Source: Desulfobacterales bacterium (GTDB lineage: Bacteria > Desulfobacterota > Desulfobacteria > Desulfobacterales > JAUCGF01). From it: a DNA stretch of 10,669 nucleotides. Position numbers and translations under genes: made by a program. Numbering within the stretch: the first letter of the stretch is position 1; the number at the start of each line of letters is the position of its first letter. Below are positions 1-7,927 of this stretch, in pieces. Under the pieces are notes generated by a model. The model searched no databases and was not told the origin of the DNA. It worked only from the letters and a program-made list of their open reading frames with translations. The stretch spans positions 1 through 10,669 of the forward strand of contig JAOZRC010000125.1 of the NCBI GenBank assembly GCA_029940345.1, given 5' to 3'.

Positions 1-9
1 ACTTGTAAC

Positions 10-73
10 TGCCAAACAGGCTCTAAGTTTGGCACTCCGGCTAAAAATGTGAACCGCTCAATGAAGGATGCCC
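10..73. repeat. Hairpin plus repeat module, copy 1 (left of gyrA)
   Basis: An 8-bp perfect hairpin (TGCCAAAC at 10-17, GTTTGGCA at 27-34) runs into GCACTCC (32-38), then TAAAAATGTG (42-51), then ATGAAGGATGCCC (61-73). The same order (hairpin ending in GCACTCC, a TAAAATGTG block, then ATGAAGGATGCCC) recurs at 2785-2853 beyond the gyrA terminator. The hairpin stems differ in sequence but sit in the same place. No T-run follows, so this is not a simple terminator. It is probably a dispersed intergenic repeat; its function is unknown. Confidence 0.5.
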
Positions 74-88
74 GAAATAGCTTCCCGA

Positions 89-117
89 TTTACGCTTTAA
101 TTTTTAATCGTTAAGAT
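89..117 (+). promoter_or_regulatory. Candidate sigma-70-type promoter of gyrA
   Basis: TTTACG (89-94) matches the -35 consensus at 4 of 6 positions. TAAGAT (112-117) matches the -10 consensus at 4 of 6. The spacing is 17 nt, which is ideal. Transcription would start near 124, giving a leader of about 37 nt before the gyrA ATG. Only weak Shine-Dalgarno-like sequence (AGACAGG, 145-151) precedes the start codon. The call rests on motif matching alone in an AT-rich stretch. Confidence 0.35.
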
Positions 118-136
118 TAGGATTTACGATTAAAAA
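101..136. repeat. 11-bp inverted repeat over the gyrA promoter
   Basis: TTTTTAATCGT (101-111) and ACGATTAAAAA (126-136) are perfect reverse complements separated by 14 nt. The left arm abuts the candidate -10 box and the right arm starts about at the predicted transcription start. It could be an operator half-site pair or a leader hairpin. The AT-rich arms make chance occurrence more plausible than the arm length suggests. Confidence 0.4.
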
Positions 137-160
137 CAACCTTTAAGACAGGTTAATACT

Positions 161-2641
161 ATGCCCGCAGAGATAATTTCCGGAGTCAGTATCGAGAGCG
201 AAATGAAAAAATCGTACCTTGATTATGCCATGAGCGTGATTATCGGCCGCGCCTTGCCGGATGTACGTGACGGACTGAAACCGGTGCATCGCCGTATCTT
301 GTTTGCTATGCAGGAGTCCAGGAACGATTGGAATAAGCCTTACAAAAAGTCGGCCCGCATTGTCGGTGATGTAATGGGTAAATATCACCCTCATGGTGAT
401 TCGGCGATTTATGATACGATTGTCCGTATGGCCCAGGATTTTTCGTTAAGATATCCGTTGGTTGACGGACAAGGTAATTTCGGTTCGGTCGATGGCGATC
501 CGCCCGCGGCCATGCGTTACACCGAAATCCGGATGATGCGCATCGCCCATCAGATGCTGATCGACTTGGATAAAGACACGGTGGAATGGGTTCCGAATTA
601 TGACGATTCCCTCACCGAACCCACGGTATTGCCGTCCAAATTGCCCAATCTGCTGATTAACGGCTCTTCCGGTATTGCCGTGGGCATGGCAACCAATATT
701 CCACCTCATAATCTGTCAGAGATTACGGCCGCTATCATTGCACTGATTGATAATCCTGAAATAACATTGCCAGAACTCATGGAATTCGTCCCCGGACCGG
801 ATTTTCCCACAGGCGGAATCATATACGGCGTCAGCGGCATTTATAGTGCCTATAAAACAGGTCGCGGGGTTATTCGTATCCGGGCCGAGGTGGATATTGA
901 AACGGATCGCCGCACTGGCCTTGATACGATTGTCGTTACAGAATTGCCCTACCAGGTGAACAAAGCCAGATTGATAAAAAAAATTGACGGTCTGGTTAAA
1001 ACCAAACAACTTGAAGGAATACGCTTTGTTAGAGACGAATCGGATCGCGAAGGTATGCGCATTGCGATTGCGCTTAAAAAAGACCAAATTGCCGAAGTTG
1101 TAATCAATCAATTGTTTAAACACACCCAGATGGAAAATACGTTCGGCATCATTTTTCTGGCCGTTGTAAACAATCGACCGGAAATTTTAGCACTAAAAGA
1201 AATTTTAGAGCATTTTATCCGACATCGCAAAGAAATCATCATTCGGCGGACGCTTTATGAATTGAACAAAGCCCAGGCGCGCGCCCATATTCTTGAAGGC
1301 TTAAAAATTGCGCTAGACCATCTGGATGAAGTCGTCGCCCTGATTCGGGCATCCCAATCGCCCGCCGAAGCCAGGGACAGTTTGATGCAAACGTTTGATT
1401 TAACACGAATACAAGCGCAAGCAATTCTGGATATGCGCTTACAACGACTGACCGGGTTAGAAAGGGAAAAAATAATCGAAGAATTACAGGACGTAATTCT
1501 GGAGATAAAGCGGCTTAAAGAAATCCTGGCCAGTGAACTGCTTGTCGAAAAAATAATCAAAGATGAACTCAATGAAATTCGGGATGAATTTGCAGATCAG
1601 CGCCGCTCCCGCATCGTTGAATCAACAAAGGAAATCACGCTTGAAGATATGATTACCGAAGAAGACATGGTCGTCACCATCTCCCGGACCGGTTATATTA
1701 AACGTAATCCGCTGACGCTATATCAGAATCAACTGCGGGGCGGCAAAGGTAAGATCGCCATGGGCACAAAAGATGAGGATTTTGTTGAGCATCTCTTTGT
1801 GGCCTCCACCCATCACACATTTCTTTTTTTCACGAATCTGGGCCGTGTGTATTGGAGTAAAGTCTATGAAATTCCGGAAGCCGGCCGGACCAGCCGCGGC
1901 AAAGCGATTGTGAACCTGCTGAATTTTGAAAAAGATGAAAAATTGGCCACTGTTATGGCTGCACCGTCTTATGAACCCGGCTATTTTATTACCATGGCCA
2001 CCAAAAACGGATTGGTCAAAAAAACGGATATCATGGCTTACAGTCGTCCACGGGGAGGCGGCATTATCGCACTTAACCTGGTTCCCGGTGATGAGTTGAT
2101 CGCCGCGCGCATCACAGACGGTTCCATGAATGTCTTTTTAAGTTCGGCAATGGGACAGACGATCCGTTTTAAGGAATCCGATGTGCGTCCCACCGGTCGT
2201 CCTGCCCGCGGCGTCTTGGGAATCAGACTGGCACCTGAAGACCGCATTATCGGCATGGAGGTTCAGAGCCACGGTCTGATGCTGTTTACAATCACGGAAA
2301 ACGGCTATGGCAAACGGACGCCGATTGATGAATATCCCATCCATAAACGCGGCGGCAAGGGAGTTATTACCATCAAAACCAGCGATCGCAATGGTCTGGT
2401 CGTGTCCATTTTGCTTGTGGATGAAGATGACGATCTCATGCTGATGACCGACAACGGCAAGCTTATTCGAACTCCTGCCAAAGGGGTTTCGCTGATCAGC
2501 CGCAATACCCAAGGCGTTAAAATTATGGGTATGGCGCCTGGGGAAAAAGTCTCCGGTGCGGCTCGCGTGACTGAAAAAGATGATAATGACGAAATTGATG
2601 AAATTGATGAAAACGAAGACACAGAAGACCTGACTGAATGA
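161..2641 (+). CDS. gyrA: DNA gyrase subunit A
   Basis: GyrA of the A2B2 type II topoisomerase. It cuts and rejoins DNA while GyrB hydrolyses ATP, introducing negative supercoils. The 826-residue protein is full length. Visible landmarks are the quinolone-pocket segment [10 protein letters not shown] with Ser81 and Asp85 (equivalent to E. coli S83 and D87, both in the susceptible state), the catalytic pair Arg119-Tyr120 in AAMRYTE, and the [17 protein letters not shown] segment (168-184) with the DNA-bending Ile172. The C-terminal beta-pinwheel starts with the GyrA box QLRGGKG (524-530), which marks gyrase rather than topoisomerase IV. A similar blade motif, KRGGKG, occurs at 729-734. The protein ends in a strongly acidic tail (about 803-826). 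The ATG at 161 begins the conserved N-terminus, although only a weak ribosome-binding site precedes it. gyrB is not in the window. Transcription ends at the terminator at 2726-2764. Confidence 0.98.
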   Translation: MPAEIISGVSIESEMKKSYLDYAMSVIIGRALPDVRDGLKPVHRRILFAMQESRNDWNKPYKKSARIVGDVMGKYHPHGDSAIYDTIVRMAQDFSLRYPLVDGQGNFGSVDGDPPAAMRYTEIRMMRIAHQMLIDLDKDTVEWVPNYDDSLTEPTVLPSKLPNLLINGSSGIAVGMATNIPPHNLSEITAAIIALIDNPEITLPELMEFVPGPDFPTGGIIYGVSGIYSAYKTGRGVIRIRAEVDIETDRRTGLDTIVVTELPYQVNKARLIKKIDGLVKTKQLEGIRFVRDESDREGMRIAIALKKDQIAEVVINQLFKHTQMENTFGIIFLAVVNNRPEILALKEILEHFIRHRKEIIIRRTLYELNKAQARAHILEGLKIALDHLDEVVALIRASQSPAEARDSLMQTFDLTRIQAQAILDMRLQRLTGLEREKIIEELQDVILEIKRLKEILASELLVEKIIKDELNEIRDEFADQRRSRIVESTKEITLEDMITEEDMVVTISRTGYIKRNPLTLYQNQLRGGKGKIAMGTKDEDFVEHLFVASTHHTFLFFTNLGRVYWSKVYEIPEAGRTSRGKAIVNLLNFEKDEKLATVMAAPSYEPGYFITMATKNGLVKKTDIMAYSRPRGGGIIALNLVPGDELIAARITDGSMNVFLSSAMGQTIRFKESDVRPTGRPARGVLGIRLAPEDRIIGMEVQSHGLMLFTITENGYGKRTPIDEYPIHKRGGKGVITIKTSDRNGLVVSILLVDEDDDLMLMTDNGKLIRTPAKGVSLISRNTQGVKIMGMAPGEKVSGAARVTEKDDNDEIDEIDENEDTEDLTE

Positions 2642-2725
2642 CTTATCTTGTTCCAACACCGGCCGGAATAAAAAATAACAAATCAAATGAGTGTAACCTT
2701 TTTCAGGTGATTTGTTTCATTGCTT

Positions 2726-2764
2726 AAAGCCGCATGAATTTTCATATTCATACGGCTTTTTTTT
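2726..2764 (+). terminator. Intrinsic terminator after gyrA
   Basis: A 13-bp stem (2726-2738 with 2747-2759, one C-A mismatch) closes an 8-nt loop and runs directly into a T-tract (2757-2764). It lies 85 nt past the gyrA stop codon. On the opposite strand the left arm supplies only three A:T pairs, so it is mainly a plus-strand terminator. Confidence 0.85.
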
Positions 2765-2784
2765 CAGATTGCTTCGCTCGCGGT

Positions 2785-2900
2785 AGTGCGAAAATGAATT
2801 TTCGCACTCCTTAAAATGTGTAAACTACTTTTGATACCGAATGAAGGATGCCCAAATTTCCCTGAAAAACAAAAAACGGAGGTATTAAGGCATCCTTCAT
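2785..2900. repeat. Hairpin plus repeat module, copy 2 (right of gyrA)
   Basis: An 11-bp perfect palindrome (AGTGCGAAAAT at 2785-2795, ATTTTCGCACT at 2798-2808) runs into GCACTCC (2804-2810), TAAAATGTG (2812-2820) and ATGAAGGATGCCC (2841-2853). This is the same order as at 10-73. The spacer before the last block is 20 nt here and 9 nt in copy 1. The 12-mer ATGAAGGATGCC (2841-2852) is then repeated in inverted form, GGCATCCTTCAT at 2889-2900, so this copy could form a second large hairpin. The element lies beyond the gyrA terminator and follows no obvious gene. It is probably a dispersed intergenic element, possibly non-autonomous. Confidence 0.5.
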
Positions 2901-2901
2901 A

Positions 2902-3006
2902 ATGACACTGAAAGAGGACATTTATTTCTCCGATCACCAAGGAATTAACGCTATTTTCCGGATGTACGGAGGCAATTACAGCATCCCCCTGTTTAAGAAA
3001 TCATAA
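2902..3006 (+). CDS. Doubtful 34-residue ORF
   Basis: An ATG at 2902 opens a 34-codon frame ending in TAA at 3004-3006. The peptide begins MTLKEDIYFSDHQG and ends in SIPLFKKS. A GGAGG lies at 2878-2882, but it is 19 nt from the ATG and too far for a normal ribosome-binding site. The start directly abuts the inverted ATGAAGGATGCC repeat. I recognise no family and there is no predicted membrane segment. The rest of 2642-3084 holds only the terminator and repeat module. This may be a remnant or a chance frame. Confidence 0.2.
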   Translation: MTLKEDIYFSDHQGINAIFRMYGGNYSIPLFKKS

Positions 3007-3084
3007 TTTTTCTCCTGACTGCAACCTGAAAGGAGGCTGCAAATGTATAAATTCACATCCTGCGGCCCGATTTGGTATTGCCAC

Positions 3085-5637
3085 TCAATATTTCCTTTCC
3101 GCCAGCGAATCATCCGGGTCCGCTTCAACCGGCGCCCCAAGGGCTTCGGCCATTTTGGCGGCATCTTCCGATTTAACCTGTTCTTTAATGGCACGCCGGG
3201 CCGCTTTTTCCGCATTCCGCCTGGCTTTCAGCGCTTCACGCACTTTTTTAATCAAATCGTCATCAATTTTCCCGCCATCGGATTGAATCGCATCGATTTT
3301 CTTTTCAGCGATTGCGGCAGCCTCGGCTGCCGCCTTTTGGGATCGTTCCGTCCGTCTTTGGGCGTGTTCCAATTGATCTAAGGCGCGGGCCAGTTCGCCG
3401 GCGGCACCCTCTTCGGGCGCGGCATCCAAATCAAGGTCTTCAGCAGCCAAAACCAGCGCCGTTACACCCAATTGAGCTAAAAGGCGATCTGCGTCACCGC
3501 CAAAAGGATCACGGGGTTGATCGCCTTTGAGTCGTAACGGCAGCAACACCAAAGCGCTTTCCCAGGATTCGGCAGCCATCCGTTTGGTATCTGCTTCGGC
3601 GACAATTTGGTATTTGGCTTCAATCCGGGCTTCTTCAAGCATTTGCCGCAATGCGTTTAAGTTTTCCTCTGATTCGGTTTCATAATCAGCCGCCAAAACC
3701 CGTATCGCAGCCCCATCCCATTCATCACCGCATGTCAGCAGGTAGGCCAGCATCAGCATCAACCGGCCGGTTTTATTATCCCACCACCAGACATCGATTT
3801 GGCGTTCTTTGGGTGGAATTGCGTTAAGCTGCTCCCACTGCTTTTCCTTTGCATGTAAGACTGCAATATTGCAGCCCTGACGGAAAGCATTGCGCAAATT
3901 GCCGCCATAAACAGACGCCTTCATTGAGCGCAACGGACCAGACGCTTCAAGCCAATTGAGCAGGATAATATTGGCATGCACCGGCCCGATGCCGAACGCC
4001 TGGAGGGTGACTTCGAGACCTGCCTGGAAACTGGGCGCTGTTATTACCAACGGAAACGCTTTGGAATCATGCCTGACCAAATCCCGGCGTAAATCCACTT
4101 CGGCTTCAGCCCGCAATTTAAGCATTTTAAGCCCTTGGCCGACTAAAAAACGTACTGCCGAGGTCATGCCGCTGCCGCCTTCCATCCAAGCAGCAAAACG
4201 CAGCAATTGACCGCGTCGCTTAGAATTATCGGACAGCGCCAACAGGTAAGGACGCCAATCCCTGGGATGCTCGGTGTCCGCAGCCGCCGCCAGTAGATTG
4301 GAACGCACCCGTTGCAAATGGTAGGAACGCTGGCTGTCGGCCCAACGGGAAGGCCCGGCAGTGCGTTTAAGATATTGAAAAATGCCAAATAAAATGGCAA
4401 TAGCGACCAGGCCGGTTTTAAAGTCTATGGCCAGCATAACACCCGCACAAGCGAAAAAGCCGATCAGGCTGATACGGTAATGATACCACCGGAAACGAGG
4501 ACGAAAAGAGGGACTGGCACTGCTGGCTTCATAATAGGTGGCATAGTTAAGCAGCCCGTAAGATATCAAAAAGAACATGGACACAATCCGCGCAATCATA
4601 TCCAGTTGTCCCAACGCGATGGTTGCCAGGGCGATACCGGCCGACAACAGTACACCGCGTCGTGGATTTCCCAGCGGCCCGACCCCTTTTGCAAACGGCG
4701 TCAGAAAGGCAAACACACGGTCTTGGGCCAGTGATTGAAGTATTCGGGGCGCTCCCAAAAACGATGCCATGGCCGACGACAACGTCGCCGCAATCACACC
4801 GGCGTCAATAAAAACATGCCAACGGGCAACCCGTTGCATCGCACCGTAATCATTGATCATTAAGTCGCCGGGCAGTGCGCCCGCAAAAATAACAGCCGCG
4901 GAAAAATAGACCAAAACAGATACGCCGACCGCCAAGAAAGTGCCCATAGGCAAACTTTTCCCCGGATAGCGAAGATCGCCGGACATACTGACGCCCTGAG
5001 TGAAACCGGTGACCGCGGGGAAAAAAAGGGCAAACAAAATCCAGAAGTTGAAATGTTCCCCACGAGCGCTCCAGTTTTGGGCAAGTAAAACAGGGTTCCA
5101 CCGGCTCAGTCCGCCAATATAAAAGGAAGCGAGCGCTAAACAGAGAATTAGCATGACGCCATATTGAAAACGAGTGGCCCAGTCAGCGCCTGACCAAGCC
5201 AAAATAAACAGGAAAGCCACGGCACAGGCTGCGATCAGTTGGGGCATATACACAGCCGATTCGGGCAATAACGCCGTAACCGCTTCTCCGAAACCGATAC
5301 AGTAAAAAGCGATCGAAACGGATTGCGCTAAAAACAACACCAACCCCAGCGCTCCTCCGAATTCAACGCCCAGCGTGCGCGATATCAGATAATAATCGCC
5401 GCCGCCTTTGACTTTCAAGTTAGTGGCGATGGCAGCCAATGAGAAGCTGGTCAGCACCGATATCAGGTTGGCGATGGCGATAATAATCAGGGCGTGCGCC
5501 AATCCGGCCGCGCCCACCACATACCCCATGCGCAAAAAAAGAATAATACCCAGGATGGTTAACACACTGGGAGTGAATACACCGGCGAACGTTCCCAGTT
5601 TCCCGGTTTGGACAACTGTATCAGGGTTTGATTTCAT
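3085..5637 (-). CDS. SLC12-family cation-chloride cotransporter homologue
   Basis: An inner-membrane secondary transporter of the APC superfamily, SLC12 (cation-chloride cotransporter) branch, 850 residues. About twelve membrane segments lie between residues 16 and 422. SLC12 signatures are clear: GxFxPxxxxILGxxLFLR in helix 1, GGGDYYLISRTLGVEFGGA (78-96), FFPAVTGFTQG (205-215), TLSSAMASFLGAPRILQSL (285-303), and the cytosolic hallmark IDVWWWDNKTGRLMLML (614-630). Compared with animal NKCC structures as I recall them, the K+ site Tyr, Pro and Thr appear kept (Y112, P207, T210). The Na+ site A-x-x-S-S also appears kept (A284, S287, S288), which favours Na-coupled over KCC-type transport; that is inference. 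After the soluble domain, residues about 743-835 form an Ala/Lys/Glu-rich coiled coil not typical of the family. The start at 5637 fits the family N-terminus but has no strong ribosome-binding site. The gene is convergent with gyrA. Substrate is unproven; a general amino-acid permease is the alternative. Confidence 0.85.
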   Translation of the reverse strand: MKSNPDTVVQTGKLGTFAGVFTPSVLTILGIILFLRMGYVVGAAGLAHALIIIAIANLISVLTSFSLAAIATNLKVKGGGDYYLISRTLGVEFGGALGLVLFLAQSVSIAFYCIGFGEAVTALLPESAVYMPQLIAACAVAFLFILAWSGADWATRFQYGVMLILCLALASFYIGGLSRWNPVLLAQNWSARGEHFNFWILFALFFPAVTGFTQGVSMSGDLRYPGKSLPMGTFLAVGVSVLVYFSAAVIFAGALPGDLMINDYGAMQRVARWHVFIDAGVIAATLSSAMASFLGAPRILQSLAQDRVFAFLTPFAKGVGPLGNPRRGVLLSAGIALATIALGQLDMIARIVSMFFLISYGLLNYATYYEASSASPSFRPRFRWYHYRISLIGFFACAGVMLAIDFKTGLVAIAILFGIFQYLKRTAGPSRWADSQRSYHLQRVRSNLLAAAADTEHPRDWRPYLLALSDNSKRRGQLLRFAAWMEGGSGMTSAVRFLVGQGLKMLKLRAEAEVDLRRDLVRHDSKAFPLVITAPSFQAGLEVTLQAFGIGPVHANIILLNWLEASGPLRSMKASVYGGNLRNAFRQGCNIAVLHAKEKQWEQLNAIPPKERQIDVWWWDNKTGRLMLMLAYLLTCGDEWDGAAIRVLAADYETESEENLNALRQMLEEARIEAKYQIVAEADTKRMAAESWESALVLLPLRLKGDQPRDPFGGDADRLLAQLGVTALVLAAEDLDLDAAPEEGAAGELARALDQLEHAQRRTERSQKAAAEAAAIAEKKIDAIQSDGGKIDDDLIKKVREALKARRNAEKAARRAIKEQVKSEDAAKMAEALGAPVEADPDDSLAERKY

Positions 5638-5696
5638 TATTTCAATCCGTTATATGTATTGAAGTTCATTAAGAATTCGGTTAGCATATACTAAGT

Positions 5697-5776
5697 AGTA
5701 GGTCAGGTTAAGGATAGCACAACCCGACATCAACAAGCAATATTGTCGGGTTACGCTATCGCTAACCCGACTTACT
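5697..5776. repeat. REP-like imperfect palindrome
   Basis: Two 33-nt arms (5697-5729 and 5744-5776) are inverted copies matching at 27 of 33 positions, around a 14-nt centre. The core AACCCGACA / TGTCGGGTT is perfect. The pattern GTAGGTCGGGTTAGCGATAG, with its complement, resembles the REP-type palindromes scattered between genes in many Proteobacteria and often spread by RAYT transposases. No RAYT gene is in this window. It lies just upstream of the transporter start, with a short gene-free stretch (5777-5964) to its right that shows only a (CATC)-type microrepeat at 5929-5943. Confidence 0.75.
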
Positions 5777-5964
5777 TTAGTGCATTAACCGACGGTCGTG
5801 AATTACACACTTTCGATATTTAATAAAACTCTTAAGTATTGTCAAAATAATTCCCTTTCTAATAAGCGATTATTAAAAGTTATGTCTTACCTCCCAATCA
5901 CCTCGAATCGGTTTGGTAAAGTGAATGTTCCATCCATCCATCCTGTTCACAGTCTGGTAGTCCC

Positions 5965-6642
5965 TACAAAGTTGCTAAAAACACCCTCCTTTCCAGGGAA
6001 CGAAAATTTTCAGATCAGTATCACACGTTATTCATCTATTCAATGGTACATACGTTTATCCGATCAGTTATCGAAGGCGATGAATTTTATACGAAAGTAA
6101 AAAAAAATGTCCCTGCAGAGGAATCTTCCGGTCAGACCATCGTTCTCATGGACAGAGCCAGCCGATTCATTTGGGAACTGAGTTGCGGTAAGAAGGACAG
6201 GGAGTTTTTCGAAAAAGCTATCCGGATGCTGGCAAAACTTATTGATCAAACGGGAGACATAACCCTGCTGACAGATGGGGAACGACGATATGGAAAAACA
6301 CTTTTTGAAATATGCCATGGGCTTTTACGAACCGGTAAACCTGGCCGCCCCCGAAAAACCTTGAAAAAAGGAGTTACCGTGAGGGTATGAAACAAAGGCT
6401 CCCAAGCACATAAGAAAGGTCGCAAAAAACCCTTATACCAGACAACATGTCCGCAACATCCTGAAACTTATAATAATATTTCAGATGCGGAAACACACGC
6501 CAACCACGTTGAAGCCAATAATAGCGCAATGCGCCGGAAATGTTCCACATATAGAAGAAAAACGAACACATATGCCAAATCGGTAACTTTTAGCTATAAT
6601 CAGTACAGAGCCTTTATCGCAAGGCAATACAAGCAAAAATGA
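5965..6642 (+). pseudogene. IS1-like DDE transposase, broken
   Basis: Remnant of a transposase of the IS1-like group with the VIEGDEFYTKV and YRRKTNTYAK signatures. Translation in one frame runs from about 5965 (KVAKNTLLSRERKF, probably the end of a helix-turn-helix) through the first ATG at 6043. The catalytic residues are all visible: Asp in EGDE (6079-6081), Asp in LLTDGERRY (6274-6276) and Glu in HANHVEANNS (6511-6513). An in-frame TGA at 6388-6390 interrupts it between the second Asp and the Glu, inside VRV-stop-NKGSQAHKKGRK, where intact relatives usually have a basic residue. The same frame then stays open to TGA at 6640-6642. The N-terminal zinc-ribbon half is not recognisable, and the C-terminus after TYAKS looks lost or diverged. 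No convincing terminal inverted repeats were found. It is inactive in all likelihood. Confidence 0.8.
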
Positions 6643-6682
6643 CTCAAAATATCTTCCCCCCCAAATCCGTTATAATCAGTCC

Positions 6683-7765
6683 CTATCTTATATTTTTTTT
6701 CTGTTTCATAACAGTTTTGCAATACTTTGCAAACTGCTTATCTTTTTTCCTTTTTTCCAGATATGACATTTCATTGTAGATAGATTCCTTGTTCATTTTT
6801 ATGAAATTTTGGTATCTTTTCTCAGCCAATTGACCTTTTCGTATAGCATTTAGTACAGCACAGCCTTTCTCATTGACATGAGTGCAATCGTTAAATTTAC
6901 ATTTTTTTGATAAGTCGATTATTTCTGAAAATGTTTCATCAAGGCCTAATTCTACTGACAAGATTCCGAGTTCCCGCATACCCGGATTGTCAATTACCAT
7001 TGCCCCACAATTCAACCTTATTAATTGACGTTGTGTTGTGCAATGCCGGCCTTTACTATCTTTTTCTCTAATTGTTTTGGTTTCAAATAGTGTCTCACCA
7101 ATAAAGTTATTTAATAAGGTTGTCTTGCCGACGCCTGAAGAACCCAACAAACAATATGTTTGACTATAAACAAGAAGGTCTTTCACTTTTTCCAGACCAA
7201 TTCCGTTTTTATTGCTAAACGATTGTACTTGTAACTGCGGCATTAGATTTTCAATATCAGTGATCTTGCCCTCGATTTCTTCAGGAGTTACCAAGTCGCC
7301 TTTGCTCAATAACACGACCGGTTGGATATTGCTTTCATTTATCATGACCAGATATCGTTCCAAGCGCCGAAGATTATAATTTGAATCCATTGATTGAATA
7401 ATAAAGGCGGTGTCAATATTTGCAGCAATCAACTGGAAATCTATGTTTTTCCCTGAAGTTTTTCTTTTTAATAAAGTTTTTCTTGGCAGAATCTCATGAA
7501 TAATCGCAAAATTATCATCATCATAAAAATGAACTAAAACCCAATCTCCGACAGTCGGATAATCAGTGGGAGAAACAGCGCTATACGTCATTTTCCCAAG
7601 TAGTTCCGCAAAAACATCATTTTCCCCATTTGAGACAATATAGCTATCTTTATGAACAGCAATCACTCTTGCTATTTCAAACTCGGCCAATTTCCCGGGA
7701 TCAATATTATCCTGAAACCATCTATCGAAACCAAGTTTTTTTATATAATTAAAAACGTTTTTCAT
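6683..7765 (-). CDS. rsgA: Ribosome small-subunit-dependent GTPase RsgA
   Basis: RsgA (YjeQ) binds the 30S subunit late in assembly and hydrolyses GTP to help release assembly factors and check maturation. From the start used here it has 360 residues, a normal length. The motifs appear in the circularly permuted order diagnostic of the family: an OB-fold (about 30-95), then G4 SKGD (154-157, a variant of NKxD), then G1 GSSGVGKT (208-215), G2 CTTQR (242-246) and G3 DNPG (259-262). A zinc site C-x4-C-x-H-x5-C follows (C289, C294, H296, C302), then a basic helical tail. An in-frame ATG at 7831 would add 22 residues, but that stretch lies in an inverted repeat and lacks family character, so I chose the ATG at 7765. 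Neither start has a clear Shine-Dalgarno. The gene is AT-rich and sits 162 nt downstream of the kinase on the same strand. Confidence 0.93.
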   Translation of the reverse strand: MKNVFNYIKKLGFDRWFQDNIDPGKLAEFEIARVIAVHKDSYIVSNGENDVFAELLGKMTYSAVSPTDYPTVGDWVLVHFYDDDNFAIIHEILPRKTLLKRKTSGKNIDFQLIAANIDTAFIIQSMDSNYNLRRLERYLVMINESNIQPVVLLSKGDLVTPEEIEGKITDIENLMPQLQVQSFSNKNGIGLEKVKDLLVYSQTYCLLGSSGVGKTTLLNNFIGETLFETKTIREKDSKGRHCTTQRQLIRLNCGAMVIDNPGMRELGILSVELGLDETFSEIIDLSKKCKFNDCTHVNEKGCAVLNAIRKGQLAEKRYQNFIKMNKESIYNEMSYLEKRKKDKQFAKYCKTVMKQKKNIR

Positions 7766-7796
7766 GAAAAATATTTTAAATAGATAACTGTAAGCT

Positions 7797-7846
7797 AACC
7801 GGTTTTCAAAATGCGTAACAAAGTGGAGCATTTTGAAAAATCGGTT
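7797..7846. repeat. Inverted repeat between kinase gene and rsgA
   Basis: AACCGGTTTTCAAAATGC (7797-7814) pairs with GCATTTTGAAAAATCGGTT (7828-7846), with one mismatch and one bulged base around a 13-nt loop. On the minus strand it lies just upstream of the chosen rsgA start and would sit in its leader if the two genes are cotranscribed. No T-run follows on either side, so it does not look like an intrinsic terminator. It might influence rsgA translation, act as an RNA-processing site, or be a small mobile repeat. The remaining 7847-7927 shows nothing else I can name. Confidence 0.5.
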
Positions 7847-7927
7847 GAGCGATTGGTTGGCTGGCTGTTTTTAAACAATCGGATTGCCACTTCCTTTATT
7901 ATTCAGTTCTTTTACATGATCGCATGT

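Noticed and set aside
398..418. Fluoroquinolone-resistance change in gyrA
   Set aside because: The key positions are Ser81 and Asp85, the usual susceptible residues.
3019..3050. Small stem GCAGCCT/AGGTTGC past the transporter stop as its terminator
   Set aside because: The stem is only 7 bp with a G-T pair, and no T-run follows on the minus strand.
3043..3381. Plus-strand frame antisense to the transporter tail, with an AGGAGG just upstream
   Set aside because: Despite the good ribosome-binding site (3031-3036), nearly all of it is complementary to the real transporter gene and has an arginine/phenylalanine-rich composition typical of antisense frames.
5798..6100. 100-codon plus-strand frame left of and overlapping the transposase
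   Set aside because: It overlaps the transposase reading frame in another phase, has no recognisable domain, and its end is out-of-frame transposase sequence.
6388..6390. Programmed readthrough or selenocysteine at the in-frame TGA of the transposase
   Set aside because: Relatives usually have a basic residue here, no recoding hairpin is evident, and both ends of the gene are also degraded, so decay is simpler.
5644..6674. Direct repeat AATCCGTTATA at 5644-5654 and 6664-6674 flanking the REP-like repeat and transposase relic, a possible target-site duplication
   Set aside because: About a dozen chance pairs of 11-mers are expected in 10.7 kb, and the interval includes an unrelated palindrome and more than the transposase.
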